64,000 bases of DNA from Nocardia tengchongensis (GTDB taxonomy: Bacteria > Actinomycetota > Actinomycetes > Mycobacteriales > Mycobacteriaceae), in the NCBI RefSeq assembly GCF_018362975.1, contig NZ_CP074371.1:1054001-1118000 (forward strand), read 5' to 3'. Positions 38,942-47,802 of the stretch are shown piece by piece. Positions within the stretch are counted from its first letter, which is position 1, and every line of letters starts with the position of its first letter. Both the position numbers and the translations under genes were made by a program. Under the pieces are notes generated by a model. The model was not told the origin of the DNA, did no database searches, and saw only the letters and a list, made by a program, of their open reading frames with translations.

Positions 38942-41620
38942 TCAGGCCCCGTCCGCGAGCAGGGCGGCGGCCCGCTCGACGATCGGCACGGCCATCGGGT
39001 TGCCGGACACCGTGGTCCGAGCCGCGGCAACGAAGCCGCGCGCATCTGGATGCCCTGCCAGCACCGCGGCTTCCGCACGCAGGGCGACATACCAGTGTCG
39101 CCAGATCCAGACGGTCTGCTCGTCCAATGCGTCCGGCTCGGTGGCCAGTTCGGCCAGGGCCCGTTCGGGTTGCCCGCGGTCGAGCAGCACCATGGCGTCG
39201 AAGACGGCGCGGTAGGCGACCTGACGATCCGATGTGCCGCCCAGGGTGTCCGCGATGGCCAGCCACTCGACGCGGGCGTCGTCGTCACCGCGCAGACCGT
39301 GGGCCATCGCGACGGCCGCAGCAGCCGGAGCGAGACTGGGAACGCAGGGACGGCCGGAGAGCTCCCAGGAATCGACGAATCGTCCACTGCCGGCGAGCAC
39401 TTCGTCGAGATTGCCGAGCAGGGCGTCCACGACCAGCAGCGCGGAGGTGGCGAAATCGCCGCGCTCGGCCAGCAACGGCAGGTCACGCAGCTGTTCGGCC
39501 CAGCGATGGGATTCTTCGAGGTCTCCGACTCCGATACCGATATCGGCCGCCTCGGACAATGCGTTGACACGCTCGAGGGCACTGGCGGGCGTCACCGGCA
39601 TGGAGGTGAGCACGGCGACCCGTCGACGCGTGGTCTCGGCGGCGGCGAAGACATCCCCGGCCCAGCACTGGGCCGCGGTGAGGGCGTCGAGTGCCGCGCT
39701 GCGGGCGAGCGGGTCGCCGGTCCGATCGGCCAGTTCCACCGCGTGTTGCGCGAGCGCGATCGCCACGGTGGCAGGCGTTTCCGATTCCGGCAAGTCGGTG
39801 TGCGCGGCATCGGAGTGCACACCGCATTCGGCGAGGGCCACGGCGGCCAGGGCGGCCGGGTCCGCATCGGCGAGTTCACGCGCCTGCGACAGCAACGCCG
39901 CGGCCTCACCCGCCGCGACCGGCCGCGCGAACGTGTCGGACATGCGGTAAACGGTGATCGCGGCGGTGGCCAGATCCCGGGCCGACGCGGCGGAATCTCC
40001 TGTACCGCCGATGGTTTCGGCAGCGGCGCGGTAGAGGCGGTACATGTCCTCGCCCCGCATCCGGCAGCCGGCCGCCTCGGCGGCCCGCCGCAAGGCCGCG
40101 GCGGACGCGACCGGGTCATCGGTCAGCGCCGCCGCTTGCTCGTAGCGTCGCTGGGATTCACTGATCAGATTTCGCGCGAAGGTCAACTGCGCCAACATGA
40201 TCGCCAAATCGTGCGCCTCGGCCCGACGTTCGGGCTGCACCGCCGTCCAGGTCAGTGCCGCGCGGATATCGTCGGCGGCGGCATCGAACGCGGAGCGCCA
40301 CTCGCGGGTGGCCGACGCGGGATCGGCGAGCAGCCCATCGGCGGTCGCCACGCACCAATTCAGGTGGCGCGCAAGGACTTCGTCGAGTTCACCGGCGGCG
40401 GTCAGTTCTTCGCGTTCGTACTGGCGGATGGTCTCCAGAGCCCGGTACCGGGTGCCGCACGCGGAACGCACCACGGTCAGCAGGCTCTGCTCGGTGAGCC
40501 GGGCCAGCCCGTCGGCGACCGCGATCGGATCCAGTTCCGGCGATCCCGCCACCGCCATGGCGTCGGCGGCGGTGAACGGCGCGACGAACACCGCGACCCG
40601 GCGCAGCACGCACCGGTCCTCGGCGGTCAGCAGCGCCTGGCTCCAATCCAGCATGGCCCGCACCGACTGATGCCGTTCGTCGGCCCGGCGGCCACCGACC
40701 AAGAGCCGCAACGGATCCGCGAGGCTCGCGCCGAGCCCGTCGAGCCCCAGCGTGGGCAGCCGGGCGGCCGCGAGTTCGATGGCCAGCGCCAGCCCGTCGA
40801 GCCGTCCGCAGATCTCGTGCACCTGATCCAGCTGCTTGGCGTCCACCGGCCAGCCCAGCGCCGCGGCCCGATCCAGGAACAACGCCACGGCGTCGTCGGC
40901 GTCATCGCCGAGCGACAGCGGCGGCACCGTGAAGACCTGCTCGAACGGCACCATGAGCCGCGCCCGGCTGGTGGCCAGCACGGTCACGTTCGCGCACTGC
41001 GCGAGCAGGTGTTCGATGAACGGCGCCACCCCGTCGCGCAGATGCTCGCAGTTGTCGAGCACCAGCAGCACCCGGCGCTCGCCCAGCGCGGCCGACACCG
41101 AGTCGTCGAGACTGCGCCCCTGCTGCTCCCCGAGCCCCAGCGCCCGCGCCACCGCGGCCCCGGTCATCGCCGGGTCGGTCACCGGCACCAGGTCCACGAA
41201 CCATGCGCCGCCGGTGAATTCGCCAAAAAGGTCCGCGGCGACGGCCAAGGCCAGCCGCGTCTTGCCGACTCCGCCGGGCCCCAGCGCGGTCACGTGCCGA
41301 TGCGCCCGCACCGCCTCGCGCAATGCGGAGCGTTCCCGCTCGCGGCCGACGAACGAGGTCAGCGGCGAGGGCAGCACGGCGGCCGGCGTGCCGCTGTCCT
41401 CCGCCTGCTCGACCTCGGCCGCCCGGCCGGCCAGCGCCCGCCGGTCCGCGACCCCGACCTTGCGCAGCAGCGAGGACACGTGGGTCTCCACGGTGCGCAC
41501 GGAAATGAACAGCTGCGCGGCGATTTCGGCATTGCTGCGATGCTGCCCCACCAGCGCGAGCACCTCGGCTTCACGATCCGAGATCCCGGCGGCGAGCTTC
41601 GACTTCGACACGCCCCACAT
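38942..41620 (-). CDS. LuxR-type regulator with N-terminal HTH and NB-ARC/STAND ATPase
   Basis: About 892 residues. A LuxR HTH sits at the extreme N-terminus (about 10-65: SDREAEVLALVGQHRSNAEI and RTVETHVSSLLRKVG), then a P-loop STAND module with Walker A GPGGVGKTRLALAV (about 118), Walker B VLLVLDNCEHL (about 187) and an ATSRARL sensor. A winged-helix region and a long alpha-helical TPR-like C-terminus follow (about 400-892). The HTH-first order differs from MalT-type LALs, which carry it last. ATG 41620 (MWGVSKSKLA). Flanked on both sides by VOC genes bearing the same promoter element, so these are probable targets. The ligand is unknown. Confidence 0.88.
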   Translation of the reverse strand: MWGVSKSKLAAGISDREAEVLALVGQHRSNAEIAAQLFISVRTVETHVSSLLRKVGVADRRALAGRAAEVEQAEDSGTPAAVLPSPLTSFVGRERERSALREAVRAHRHVTALGPGGVGKTRLALAVAADLFGEFTGGAWFVDLVPVTDPAMTGAAVARALGLGEQQGRSLDDSVSAALGERRVLLVLDNCEHLRDGVAPFIEHLLAQCANVTVLATSRARLMVPFEQVFTVPPLSLGDDADDAVALFLDRAAALGWPVDAKQLDQVHEICGRLDGLALAIELAAARLPTLGLDGLGASLADPLRLLVGGRRADERHQSVRAMLDWSQALLTAEDRCVLRRVAVFVAPFTAADAMAVAGSPELDPIAVADGLARLTEQSLLTVVRSACGTRYRALETIRQYEREELTAAGELDEVLARHLNWCVATADGLLADPASATREWRSAFDAAADDIRAALTWTAVQPERRAEAHDLAIMLAQLTFARNLISESQRRYEQAAALTDDPVASAAALRRAAEAAGCRMRGEDMYRLYRAAAETIGGTGDSAASARDLATAAITVYRMSDTFARPVAAGEAAALLSQARELADADPAALAAVALAECGVHSDAAHTDLPESETPATVAIALAQHAVELADRTGDPLARSAALDALTAAQCWAGDVFAAAETTRRRVAVLTSMPVTPASALERVNALSEAADIGIGVGDLEESHRWAEQLRDLPLLAERGDFATSALLVVDALLGNLDEVLAGSGRFVDSWELSGRPCVPSLAPAAAAVAMAHGLRGDDDARVEWLAIADTLGGTSDRQVAYRAVFDAMVLLDRGQPERALAELATEPDALDEQTVWIWRHWYVALRAEAAVLAGHPDARGFVAAARTTVSGNPMAVPIVERAAALLADGA

Positions 41621-41667
41621 TCTCACGTACGGCCGGTCACATGCGCGAGAACACTGCGGCCGGGGCC

Positions 41668-41726
41668 GCTCCGTGGCGGGATCCGTGGTCAGCACGGATG
41701 TCACGCCGGCGCGCCGGAAATACCGT
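41668..41726 (+). promoter_or_regulatory. Duplicated operator/promoter element, copy 2 (before VOC gene 2)
   Basis: Bases 41668-41704 repeat 38237-38273 with four differences. Perfect inverted repeat ATCCGTG-GTCAG-CACGGAT (41681-41699). TACCGT (41721-41726) is the matching -10-like hexamer, at the same distance as in copy 1. It lies in the 151-bp divergent region between the NB-ARC regulator and VOC gene 2, so it could control both. Confidence 0.68.
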
Positions 41727-41771
41727 GATTCCCATACCGAACAGCGCAAACGCCGGACATCAGGAGTGCAC

Positions 41772-42128
41772 ATGACCGCCACCGCAGCCAAGGGCATCAA
41801 GACCGTGCTGCATCCCGTCTCCGACCTGGCCGCGGCCACGGCCCTCTACACCGCCCTGCTGGGCGTACCGCCGCAGATCGAAGGCACCTACTACGTCGGC
41901 TTCGAGATCGACGGCCACCACATCGGCCTGGTTCCGGACGGCGGCCCGCAAGCCATCACCACCCCGGTCATCTACTGGGAGGTGCCCGATATCGAGTCCA
42001 GACTGGCCGAACTGACCGCCGCCGGCGCCAGGGTGAAACAGGCGTTGCGCGATGTCGGCCAGGGCCGCCGAGTCGCCGAGGTCATCGACCCCGACGGCAA
42101 TATCCTCGGCCTCCTCCAAGATCGCTGA
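41772..42128 (+). CDS. Single-domain VOC/glyoxalase-like protein
   Basis: 118 residues with the beta-alpha-beta-beta-beta halves of the VOC fold: KGIKTVLHPVSDLAAATALY, GFEIDGHHIGLVP, VIYWEVPDIESRLAEL and the terminal RVAEVIDPDGNILGLLQD. Candidate metal or substrate residues are His in LHPV, Glu in WEVPD and Glu in AEVIDPDG. RBS AGGAG (41762-41766) before ATG 41772. A DUF1905-type gene follows after 34 bases. Expression probably depends on the adjacent NB-ARC regulator. Substrate unknown. Confidence 0.85.
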   Translation: MTATAAKGIKTVLHPVSDLAAATALYTALLGVPPQIEGTYYVGFEIDGHHIGLVPDGGPQAITTPVIYWEVPDIESRLAELTAAGARVKQALRDVGQGRRVAEVIDPDGNILGLLQDR

Positions 42129-42162
42129 CCACTCGCCCCGACCACCCGCCAGGAGAAAGACC

Positions 42163-42597
42163 ATGAAGTTTCGGACCCACGTCGAGCCGCCCGAGCCCAT
42201 GCGGGGCCTGGAAGTTCCGCCCGAGGTGGTGGCGGCGCTCGGCGAGGGCGCGCGGCCGCCGGTGACGATCACGATCAACGGGCACACCTGGCAGAGCCGG
42301 GTCGCGCTCATGCGCGGCCGCTATCTGCTCGGCCTCAGTCACGCCAACCGGCAGGCCGCGGGTGTCGAGATCGGCGAGGAGATCGAGGTCGAGGTGGAAC
42401 TCGACACCCGGCCGCGCGTCGTGGTCGAGCCCCCGGACTTCGCCCGAGCCCTGGACGACGACCCCGCCGCCCGCGCCGCCTACGACAACCTCTCCCACAG
42501 CCGCAAGCGCGAGCACGTGCACGCCATCGAGAGCGCGAAGAAGCCCGACACGCGTCAACGGCGCATCGAGAAGGCCATCGCTACCCTGCGGGGCTGA
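42163..42597 (+). CDS. DUF1905/YdeI-OmpD-associated family protein
   Basis: 144 residues. The N-terminal DUF1905 barrel is VTITINGHTWQSRVALMRGRYLLGL (positions about 37-61, containing ANR and GVEIGEEIEVEVELD afterwards). The C-terminal YdeI/OmpD-like helical part has DFARALDDDPAARAAYDNLS, HSRKREHVHAIESAKK and TRQRRIEKAIATLRG. RBS AGGAGAAAGACC before ATG 42163. Co-transcribed with VOC gene 2 (34-base gap). Cytosolic; biochemical role unknown. Confidence 0.88.
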   Translation: MKFRTHVEPPEPMRGLEVPPEVVAALGEGARPPVTITINGHTWQSRVALMRGRYLLGLSHANRQAAGVEIGEEIEVEVELDTRPRVVVEPPDFARALDDDPAARAAYDNLSHSRKREHVHAIESAKKPDTRQRRIEKAIATLRG

Positions 42598-42671
42598 AAC
42601 CCGGGCAGCGCCCGGCGGTCCCGTTCCGCAGCCGCTGCGCGCTGACGCCTCCGAGCGGCGAGGGAGCTAGA

Positions 42672-44231
42672 TTGGAGACCGTGTCAGCGCCCCTGGAAGC
42701 GGTCAAACAGACCATGCATACCCGCTGGCCGCTGTACCTGGCTTCGATGCTCGCGGCCAACGCGTTCGGCGCTGTCCTGGTGTGGGCCTTCATCGAGTAC
42801 GGGTTGCCGGTTCCCGAAGGCGGGACCAGCGCGACCCGGGAGACCGGTCTGCTGGTTCCGGCGCTGGTGTTCGTGATCGGCGGATTCCTGAGCTTGACGG
42901 CGTCGGCGCTGATGCTGCGCCCGGTCATGCGCTGGCAGGTGCGGGGCGGGCCGCCGTCGCGGCAGGAACAGATGGCGGCGCTGCACGCACCGTTGCGGCA
43001 GGCCATCGTGCATCTGGTGTTGTGGCTGGTCGGCGGCGCGGTGCTGGCCTCGCTCATCATCGTGCGGACCCCGGAGCTGGCCGCGGCGGTGATCGTCACC
43101 GAATGTATGGCCGCCACCATCGTTTTCGGCTTCACCTACATGCTGGGGGAACGCATTCTGCGGCCGGTCGCCGCCGAGGCGCTGACCGTGGGGGCCTTCG
43201 ACCACACGCTGACCGCGGGCGTCGGCACCCGGATGGCGATGACCTGGGGCATGGGCACCTTCGCGCCGACCATCGCCATCGTGCTGCTGTGCGTCACCCA
43301 GATTTCTTCTCGCGTCCAGTTTTCCGCGCAGTCGCTGGCGGTCTCGATCCTGCTGTTGTGCGGTGTGGTGATCATGCAGGCGCTGGCGCTGTCGATGCTC
43401 ACCGGCTCCTCCATTTCCGATCCGATTCGCCAGCTCAGCCAGGCCATCGACCGGGTGCAGGAAGGCGCACGGGATGTGCAGGTGGAGGTTTTCGACGGTT
43501 CGGAAATCGGGCTGCTGCAGGTTGGCTTCAACCGCATGATGGGTGAGGCCGCGAAACGCCGGGAACTCCAGGAATTGTTCGGCCAGCACGTCGGCGAGGA
43601 CGTCGCGCTGCGCGCGCTGGAGTACGGCACCGAACTCGGTGGTGAAACCCGATTCGTGGCGGTCTTGTTCGTCGATATGGTCGGTTCGACGGCTACCGCG
43701 GCGGAACGCCCGCCAACCGAAGTGGTCAGTCTGCTCAACGAGTTCTTCCGGGTCGTGGTGGATGTGATCGACCGCCACCACGGGCTCATCAACAAATTCA
43801 TGGGTGATGCCGCCCTCGCCATCTTCGGCGCCCCGCTGGATCGTCCGGACGCGCCGACCGCCGCCCTGGCCGCGGCCCGGGAACTGCGGGAAGCCCTGCG
43901 TGAGGTGGCCGGACTGGATATCGGCATCGGCGTCTCGGCCGGGCTGGCGGTGGCCGGGAATATCGGCGGGGCAAATCGCTTCGAATACACCGTGATCGGC
44001 GATCCGGTGAACGAGGCGTCTCGATTGACCGAACTCGCCAAGGACCGTCCCGAACGGGTCCTGACCTCGTCGAGCGCGCTGTTTTTCGCCGACGAGAACG
44101 AGCAGCGCCATTGGCAGACCGGGGAGGAAGTGCAACTCCGTGGCCGCCGCCGGAAAACCCGGCTGGCCTGGCCGTTGGAAAGCGCCGATACCGCTGCTGC
44201 CGACGAGTCGGCGGCGAGTTCGTTAGGCTGA
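42672..44231 (+). CDS. Membrane-bound class III adenylate/guanylate cyclase with HAMP domain
   Basis: 519 residues. Six N-terminal transmembrane helices (about 18-235), a HAMP linker (ISDPIRQLSQAIDRVQEGA, about 245-295) and a class III cyclase domain (about 325-490). The first metal Asp is in AVLFVDMVGSTATAA, the substrate Lys and second Asp are in INKFMGDAALAIFG, and the transition-state region is YTVIGDPVNEASRL. Resembles mycobacterial Rv3645/Rv1318c-type enzymes. The TTG at 42672 has AGGGAG upstream; GTG 42681 is an alternative start. It makes cAMP (Lys/Asp pair suggests ATP) in response to an unknown membrane signal. Confidence 0.92.
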   Translation: METVSAPLEAVKQTMHTRWPLYLASMLAANAFGAVLVWAFIEYGLPVPEGGTSATRETGLLVPALVFVIGGFLSLTASALMLRPVMRWQVRGGPPSRQEQMAALHAPLRQAIVHLVLWLVGGAVLASLIIVRTPELAAAVIVTECMAATIVFGFTYMLGERILRPVAAEALTVGAFDHTLTAGVGTRMAMTWGMGTFAPTIAIVLLCVTQISSRVQFSAQSLAVSILLLCGVVIMQALALSMLTGSSISDPIRQLSQAIDRVQEGARDVQVEVFDGSEIGLLQVGFNRMMGEAAKRRELQELFGQHVGEDVALRALEYGTELGGETRFVAVLFVDMVGSTATAAERPPTEVVSLLNEFFRVVVDVIDRHHGLINKFMGDAALAIFGAPLDRPDAPTAALAAARELREALREVAGLDIGIGVSAGLAVAGNIGGANRFEYTVIGDPVNEASRLTELAKDRPERVLTSSSALFFADENEQRHWQTGEEVQLRGRRRKTRLAWPLESADTAAADESAASSLG

Positions 44232-44235
44232 CTGC

Positions 44236-45381
44236 GTGACGGCCCATGGTGAGCTGGACGGCGAACCTGCGCCGCCCGCGGATAACTCGCACCGTGGCAG
44301 ATTCTGGTGGGCCAAATGGGTGCTCGGCGCCGCGCTCGTGGGACTGCTGATAACCGAGGGCATATATCTATATCCGCGCCTGCACGAATCCTGGAAGAAC
44401 CTCACCGAAATCCATTGGGGTTGGGTCGCCGCCTGCATCCTCATGCAGGCGGTTTCCATGAGCGGGTTCGGCCGCATCCAGAAACAGCTGCTGCACGCGG
44501 GCGGCGTCGAGGTGAGTCAGCGCAAGTCGGTGTCGGTGGTGTACGGCTCCACCGGCATGTCGCTGACCCTGCCCGCCGGCCAGGTGTTCTCGACCGCCTT
44601 CACCTACCGGCAGACCCGGCGCTGGGGCGCCAGCCCGATCGTGGCGTCCTGGCAGCTGGTGATGTCGGGTGTGGTGGCCGCGACCGGGCTGGCGCTGCTC
44701 GGCCTGTTCGGCACGGTGCTGGCCGGGGACCGGGTGGGCCCCGCCAAGGTGATCCTGACGCTGGGCACCGTCGGCCTGCTGATCGGGGCGGTGAACTACG
44801 TGTCCCGGCACCCGGACGGCGTGCAGGGGCTGTTGCAGCGAATCCTGCACCTGGTCAATCGGATTCGGCACAAGCCCACCGATGCCGGGATGGACAGGGT
44901 CGCCGAGATCATGGCCCAGCTGGAGTCGGTGGACCTCGGCAAACGCGACGGCGCGTGGGTGGCGGCGTGGGCGCTGGTGCATCGGCTCGCCGATGTCGCC
45001 TGCCTGGGTTTCGCCTGTTACGCGGTGGGTGCGGACCCGCGCTGGGCGGCGCTGATGCTGGCCTTCGCGGCGGGCAAGGCCGTGGGCACCATTCCGCTGG
45101 CGCCGGGCGGCATCGTCTATGTGGACGCCACCCTCATCTATTCGCTGACCGCGGCGGCCGGACTGCCCGCGGCGCAGGCGGTGGCGGCCGCGTTCCTGTA
45201 CCGGCTGGTGAGCTTCATCCTGGTGGCGATCGTCGGCTGGATCGTGTTCCTGTTCCTGTTCCGCAAGCCGCAAGCCGGTGACGCCGAACTGGAGAAGGAG
45301 TTCGAGGAGCGTGGCAATTCGCTGGTCACCGACCGTCGCCGCACCAACCCCCCGGACACCCCGGGCTCCCCTGACCGGTAG
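44236..45381 (+). CDS. Lysylphosphatidylglycerol synthase-type (YbhN/UPF0104) membrane protein
   Basis: 381 residues and about eight helices, starting ILMQAVSMSGFGRIQKQLLH and STGMSLTLPAGQVFSTAFTY, the family's recognisable blocks, and later AGKAVGTIPLAPGGIVYVDA. A short polar N-terminus and a charged C-terminal tail lie in the cytosol. The family includes the flippase domain of MprF without the synthase part, so lipid translocation is an inference. GTG 44236 starts four bases after the cyclase stop, suggesting co-transcription. The next gene (DUF3054) follows 30 bases later. Confidence 0.88.
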   Translation: MTAHGELDGEPAPPADNSHRGRFWWAKWVLGAALVGLLITEGIYLYPRLHESWKNLTEIHWGWVAACILMQAVSMSGFGRIQKQLLHAGGVEVSQRKSVSVVYGSTGMSLTLPAGQVFSTAFTYRQTRRWGASPIVASWQLVMSGVVAATGLALLGLFGTVLAGDRVGPAKVILTLGTVGLLIGAVNYVSRHPDGVQGLLQRILHLVNRIRHKPTDAGMDRVAEIMAQLESVDLGKRDGAWVAAWALVHRLADVACLGFACYAVGADPRWAALMLAFAAGKAVGTIPLAPGGIVYVDATLIYSLTAAAGLPAAQAVAAAFLYRLVSFILVAIVGWIVFLFLFRKPQAGDAELEKEFEERGNSLVTDRRRTNPPDTPGSPDR

Positions 45382-45411
45382 CGGAGGGTCGCGCCCGATA
45401 CCCTGTGCGGC

Positions 45412-45792
45412 GTGAAGAAACTCGGGCCGTTCGTCGTGGATATCGCACTGGTGCTCGTGTTCTGCGCGATCGGGCGGCGCAGTCACGACGAGGCGATCGC
45501 CGCGGGTCTGCTGCGCACGTTCTGGCCGTTCGGCACGGGTCTGCTGCTGGGCTGGGTGATCTCGGTGGCGGTGGCGGCGGGCCGGGAAGGCGTCTCGGCG
45601 GCACAGCGTTTCGACGGCCGCGCGGTGTGGCCGAGCGGCGTGATCGTCTGGCTGAGCACCCTGGTCGGCGGCATGGCGCTGCGCGCGGTGTCGGGTCAGG
45701 GCGTCGCGCTCAGTTTCGTGATCGTGGCCGCGACCTTCCTGGCCCTGTTCCTGATCGGTTGGCGGGCCGCCGTGCGGGTGCTGGTGCGCTAG
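45412..45792 (+). CDS. DUF3054 membrane protein
   Basis: 126 residues, four helices: FVVDIALVLVFCAIGRRSHD, RTFWPFGTGLLLGWVISVAV, WPSGVIVWLSTLVGGMALRA and LSFVIVAATFLALFLIGWRA. The IGRRSHDE and FWPF motifs are typical of DUF3054. GTG 45412. Its stop overlaps the stop of the convergent PBP-like gene by four bases. Third gene of the cyclase/YbhN-like transcript. Unknown function. Confidence 0.9.
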   Translation: MKKLGPFVVDIALVLVFCAIGRRSHDEAIAAGLLRTFWPFGTGLLLGWVISVAVAAGREGVSAAQRFDGRAVWPSGVIVWLSTLVGGMALRAVSGQGVALSFVIVAATFLALFLIGWRAAVRVLVR

Positions 45793-47474
45793 TCCGGGGT
45801 AGCCAACGACTGGAGTAGCCGGGCGGCCACCCGGGCGGTGAGGTCGCCGCTGTCGGGGTCGTCGATGTGGATTGCGAAGGCCAGGTCACCGAGGGTCGCG
45901 ATGAGCCAGCCGTTGTTGCCGGTGGTGGCGCCGAAGACCTGGACGTCGCGATACCGGTTGAGGGCGGCCATTTCCGGAGCGCCTGCGCCGTCGTGCAGCA
46001 TGGCGCGCAGCCGGTCGGTGGCCTCGGGCGGCAGCGCCGGGAGATCGGCCTCGGTGGTGGCGGGCTGGCCGATGGCGACCATCGGCTTGGGCACCTGGCC
46101 GCGGGCGACCGCGGCGGCGGCGATGGCCATGCCCCAGGGGCTGGCCAGCAGCGAGTCGGCGGCATTGCCGCGCCCGACGTTCTCGGCGCCGTTCTTACCG
46201 GTGGGCAGGCGGCCGGTGGTCTCGTCCAGGCCGGGCACCCGGAAGTCGATGCCGATGCCGAGCAGGCTGGCCGCGTCGGCTGCGTCGCCGACCGAGACAT
46301 CCTGCGGCGCTTTGTGTTTGGTGACGGCGGCGACATTCTTGAACAGCTCGATCATGCCGCCGACCGGATACACCCCGGTGAAGGCGATATTGCCGCGCTC
46401 GCTGGCCTGACTGTTCTGGGCGACCGCGACCAGCGCCCCGCTGGAGGGCTGGATGGCCACGATGGAGGTCGGGGAGCCGGTGCTCACCACGGCGTCCTCG
46501 GCGGCGCGCTGCAGGTGCTGGTCCATGGTGGCGGGGATGTCGGGTCCGGGCGGCCCCTGCTCACCGGCCAGCTGGGTGACGAGAGCCCCGTTGGGCTCGA
46601 ACAATTGCACGCCCCAGCCGGAATGCCCGTCGCGGTTGTCCAGCCAGACGTTGGTGAGCGCGTCGAGCATGGGCGACCAGACCCGGCGGTCGGCGGAGAT
46701 CAGTTTGGGCTGTTTCTCCAGCACCACGCCGGGGATCGGGGCCATCCGGGGTTCGAGGATGGCGAAGTCGCCGTCGCGGAGGTTGACTGCGGTGATGGGT
46801 TTGCCCTGTGAGGCCGAAAGCTGTTGCATCAGCTCCGGTCCGTCGATGAGCGGGGCGACGGGGGCGATGGCCGCGGCCAGGGCGTTGGTGGAGGCGACCG
46901 GGTCGGTGATCTTGGCCGGGTCCAGTTTGACCACGTTGATGGTCTGCTCGGTCATGAGCGGCTGGCCGATGATGTCGTTCACGCGCGGGGAGGGCTGGGC
47001 GTAGGTGCGGACGAGTTTGGCGGTGCGCTTGGCGTCGAGCTGCGGCACGATCAGGGCGGGATCCCACGAAATGCGCCATCCCACACTGAGTTTGCGCACG
47101 GTGCCGTTGAGGTCGTACTTCCAGTCCCGTTTGTCGCCGAAGTTCCAGGCGCCGGTCATGGAGAAGAGACCCGTCGTACCGTCCAGTCCGATGAATTGGG
47201 TCACGCGGTAGTCCGGCTTACCCGGCGCCAGGCCATCGAAGACTTGCTTCAGCGTTGCCGAAGCCCCTGCCGGGTAGGAGGTCAGCCGCGACGCCCCGTC
47301 GTAGTCCTTCTTGTCGATGAGCGCGGTGAACCGCTCGACCACGGCTTCCGCCCCCGTCGATCGATCCCGAATCCCACATGACCCCATCGCGATCGCGATG
47401 GCCGCCACACCCGCGAGTGCGATCGCACCTCGAATCCGGAAGCGGCGGGATCCCCACACATCCATATCGCCCAC
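45789..47474 (-). CDS. Penicillin-binding-protein homologue lacking the catalytic serine motif
   Basis: 561 residues. N-terminal signal/anchor with a possible lipobox (IAMGSC), an NTF2-like MecA_N domain (about 40-145), a dimerisation-type linker and a transpeptidase fold (about 315-555). Active PBPs carry S-x-x-K; here the position reads FTGVYPVGGMIELFKN (about residue 370), with Gly-Met-Ile replacing Ser. The SPWGMA block (about 444) fits the SxN/hydrophobic helix region, and the KTGT strand is replaced by FGATTGNNGW (about 515). It is therefore a likely pseudo-enzyme, regulatory or substrate-binding, rather than a transpeptidase. GTG 47474 or ATG 47465. No frame break is evident. Confidence 0.85.
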   Translation of the reverse strand: MGDMDVWGSRRFRIRGAIALAGVAAIAIAMGSCGIRDRSTGAEAVVERFTALIDKKDYDGASRLTSYPAGASATLKQVFDGLAPGKPDYRVTQFIGLDGTTGLFSMTGAWNFGDKRDWKYDLNGTVRKLSVGWRISWDPALIVPQLDAKRTAKLVRTYAQPSPRVNDIIGQPLMTEQTINVVKLDPAKITDPVASTNALAAAIAPVAPLIDGPELMQQLSASQGKPITAVNLRDGDFAILEPRMAPIPGVVLEKQPKLISADRRVWSPMLDALTNVWLDNRDGHSGWGVQLFEPNGALVTQLAGEQGPPGPDIPATMDQHLQRAAEDAVVSTGSPTSIVAIQPSSGALVAVAQNSQASERGNIAFTGVYPVGGMIELFKNVAAVTKHKAPQDVSVGDAADAASLLGIGIDFRVPGLDETTGRLPTGKNGAENVGRGNAADSLLASPWGMAIAAAAVARGQVPKPMVAIGQPATTEADLPALPPEATDRLRAMLHDGAGAPEMAALNRYRDVQVFGATTGNNGWLIATLGDLAFAIHIDDPDSGDLTARVAARLLQSLATPD

Positions 47475-47802
47475 TCTTCACTCTGGCCACATCTGCAACA
47501 GGTCCACGGTACCGCTTGCCGGAGGCCCGCGGTCCACCTCATCCACCAGGCGTGCATGTCCTGAGCATCACCATAGTGCCGAAGTCTGTCGGCAGTAACC
47601 AATTACATGATCACCGGTCGGTTACAGCACTGGCGTATTCGGGACTCGGCCGACCGTTCGGTTCTCACTGGTGACAGCCCTGCGCGCGATTCGTGACCAA
47701 CCCCGAGCGCCCCGTTCTCCCAGAGCGGAACCCACGCGCGGTCATTGGACGTAACGTTGTAATCAGCATTACAACTCCATGCCGTTAGTGAGAGTGACCA
47801 AC
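47475..47802. other. Non-coding divergent promoter region
   Basis: About 330 bases between the PBP-like gene (minus) and the 47803 gene (plus) with no convincing coding sequence. The half nearer the plus gene contains less GC-rich stretches (ACCAATTACATGATCACC near 47600) and the palindrome at 47756-47775. Confidence 0.5.
47756..47775. promoter_or_regulatory. Palindromic operator GTTGTAAT-CAGC-ATTACAAC
   Basis: Perfect 8-bp arms with a 4-bp spacer, AT-rich in a high-GC context, ending 27 bases before ATG 47803. Position over the likely promoter suggests repression, possibly autoregulation by the downstream gene. Confidence 0.65.
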
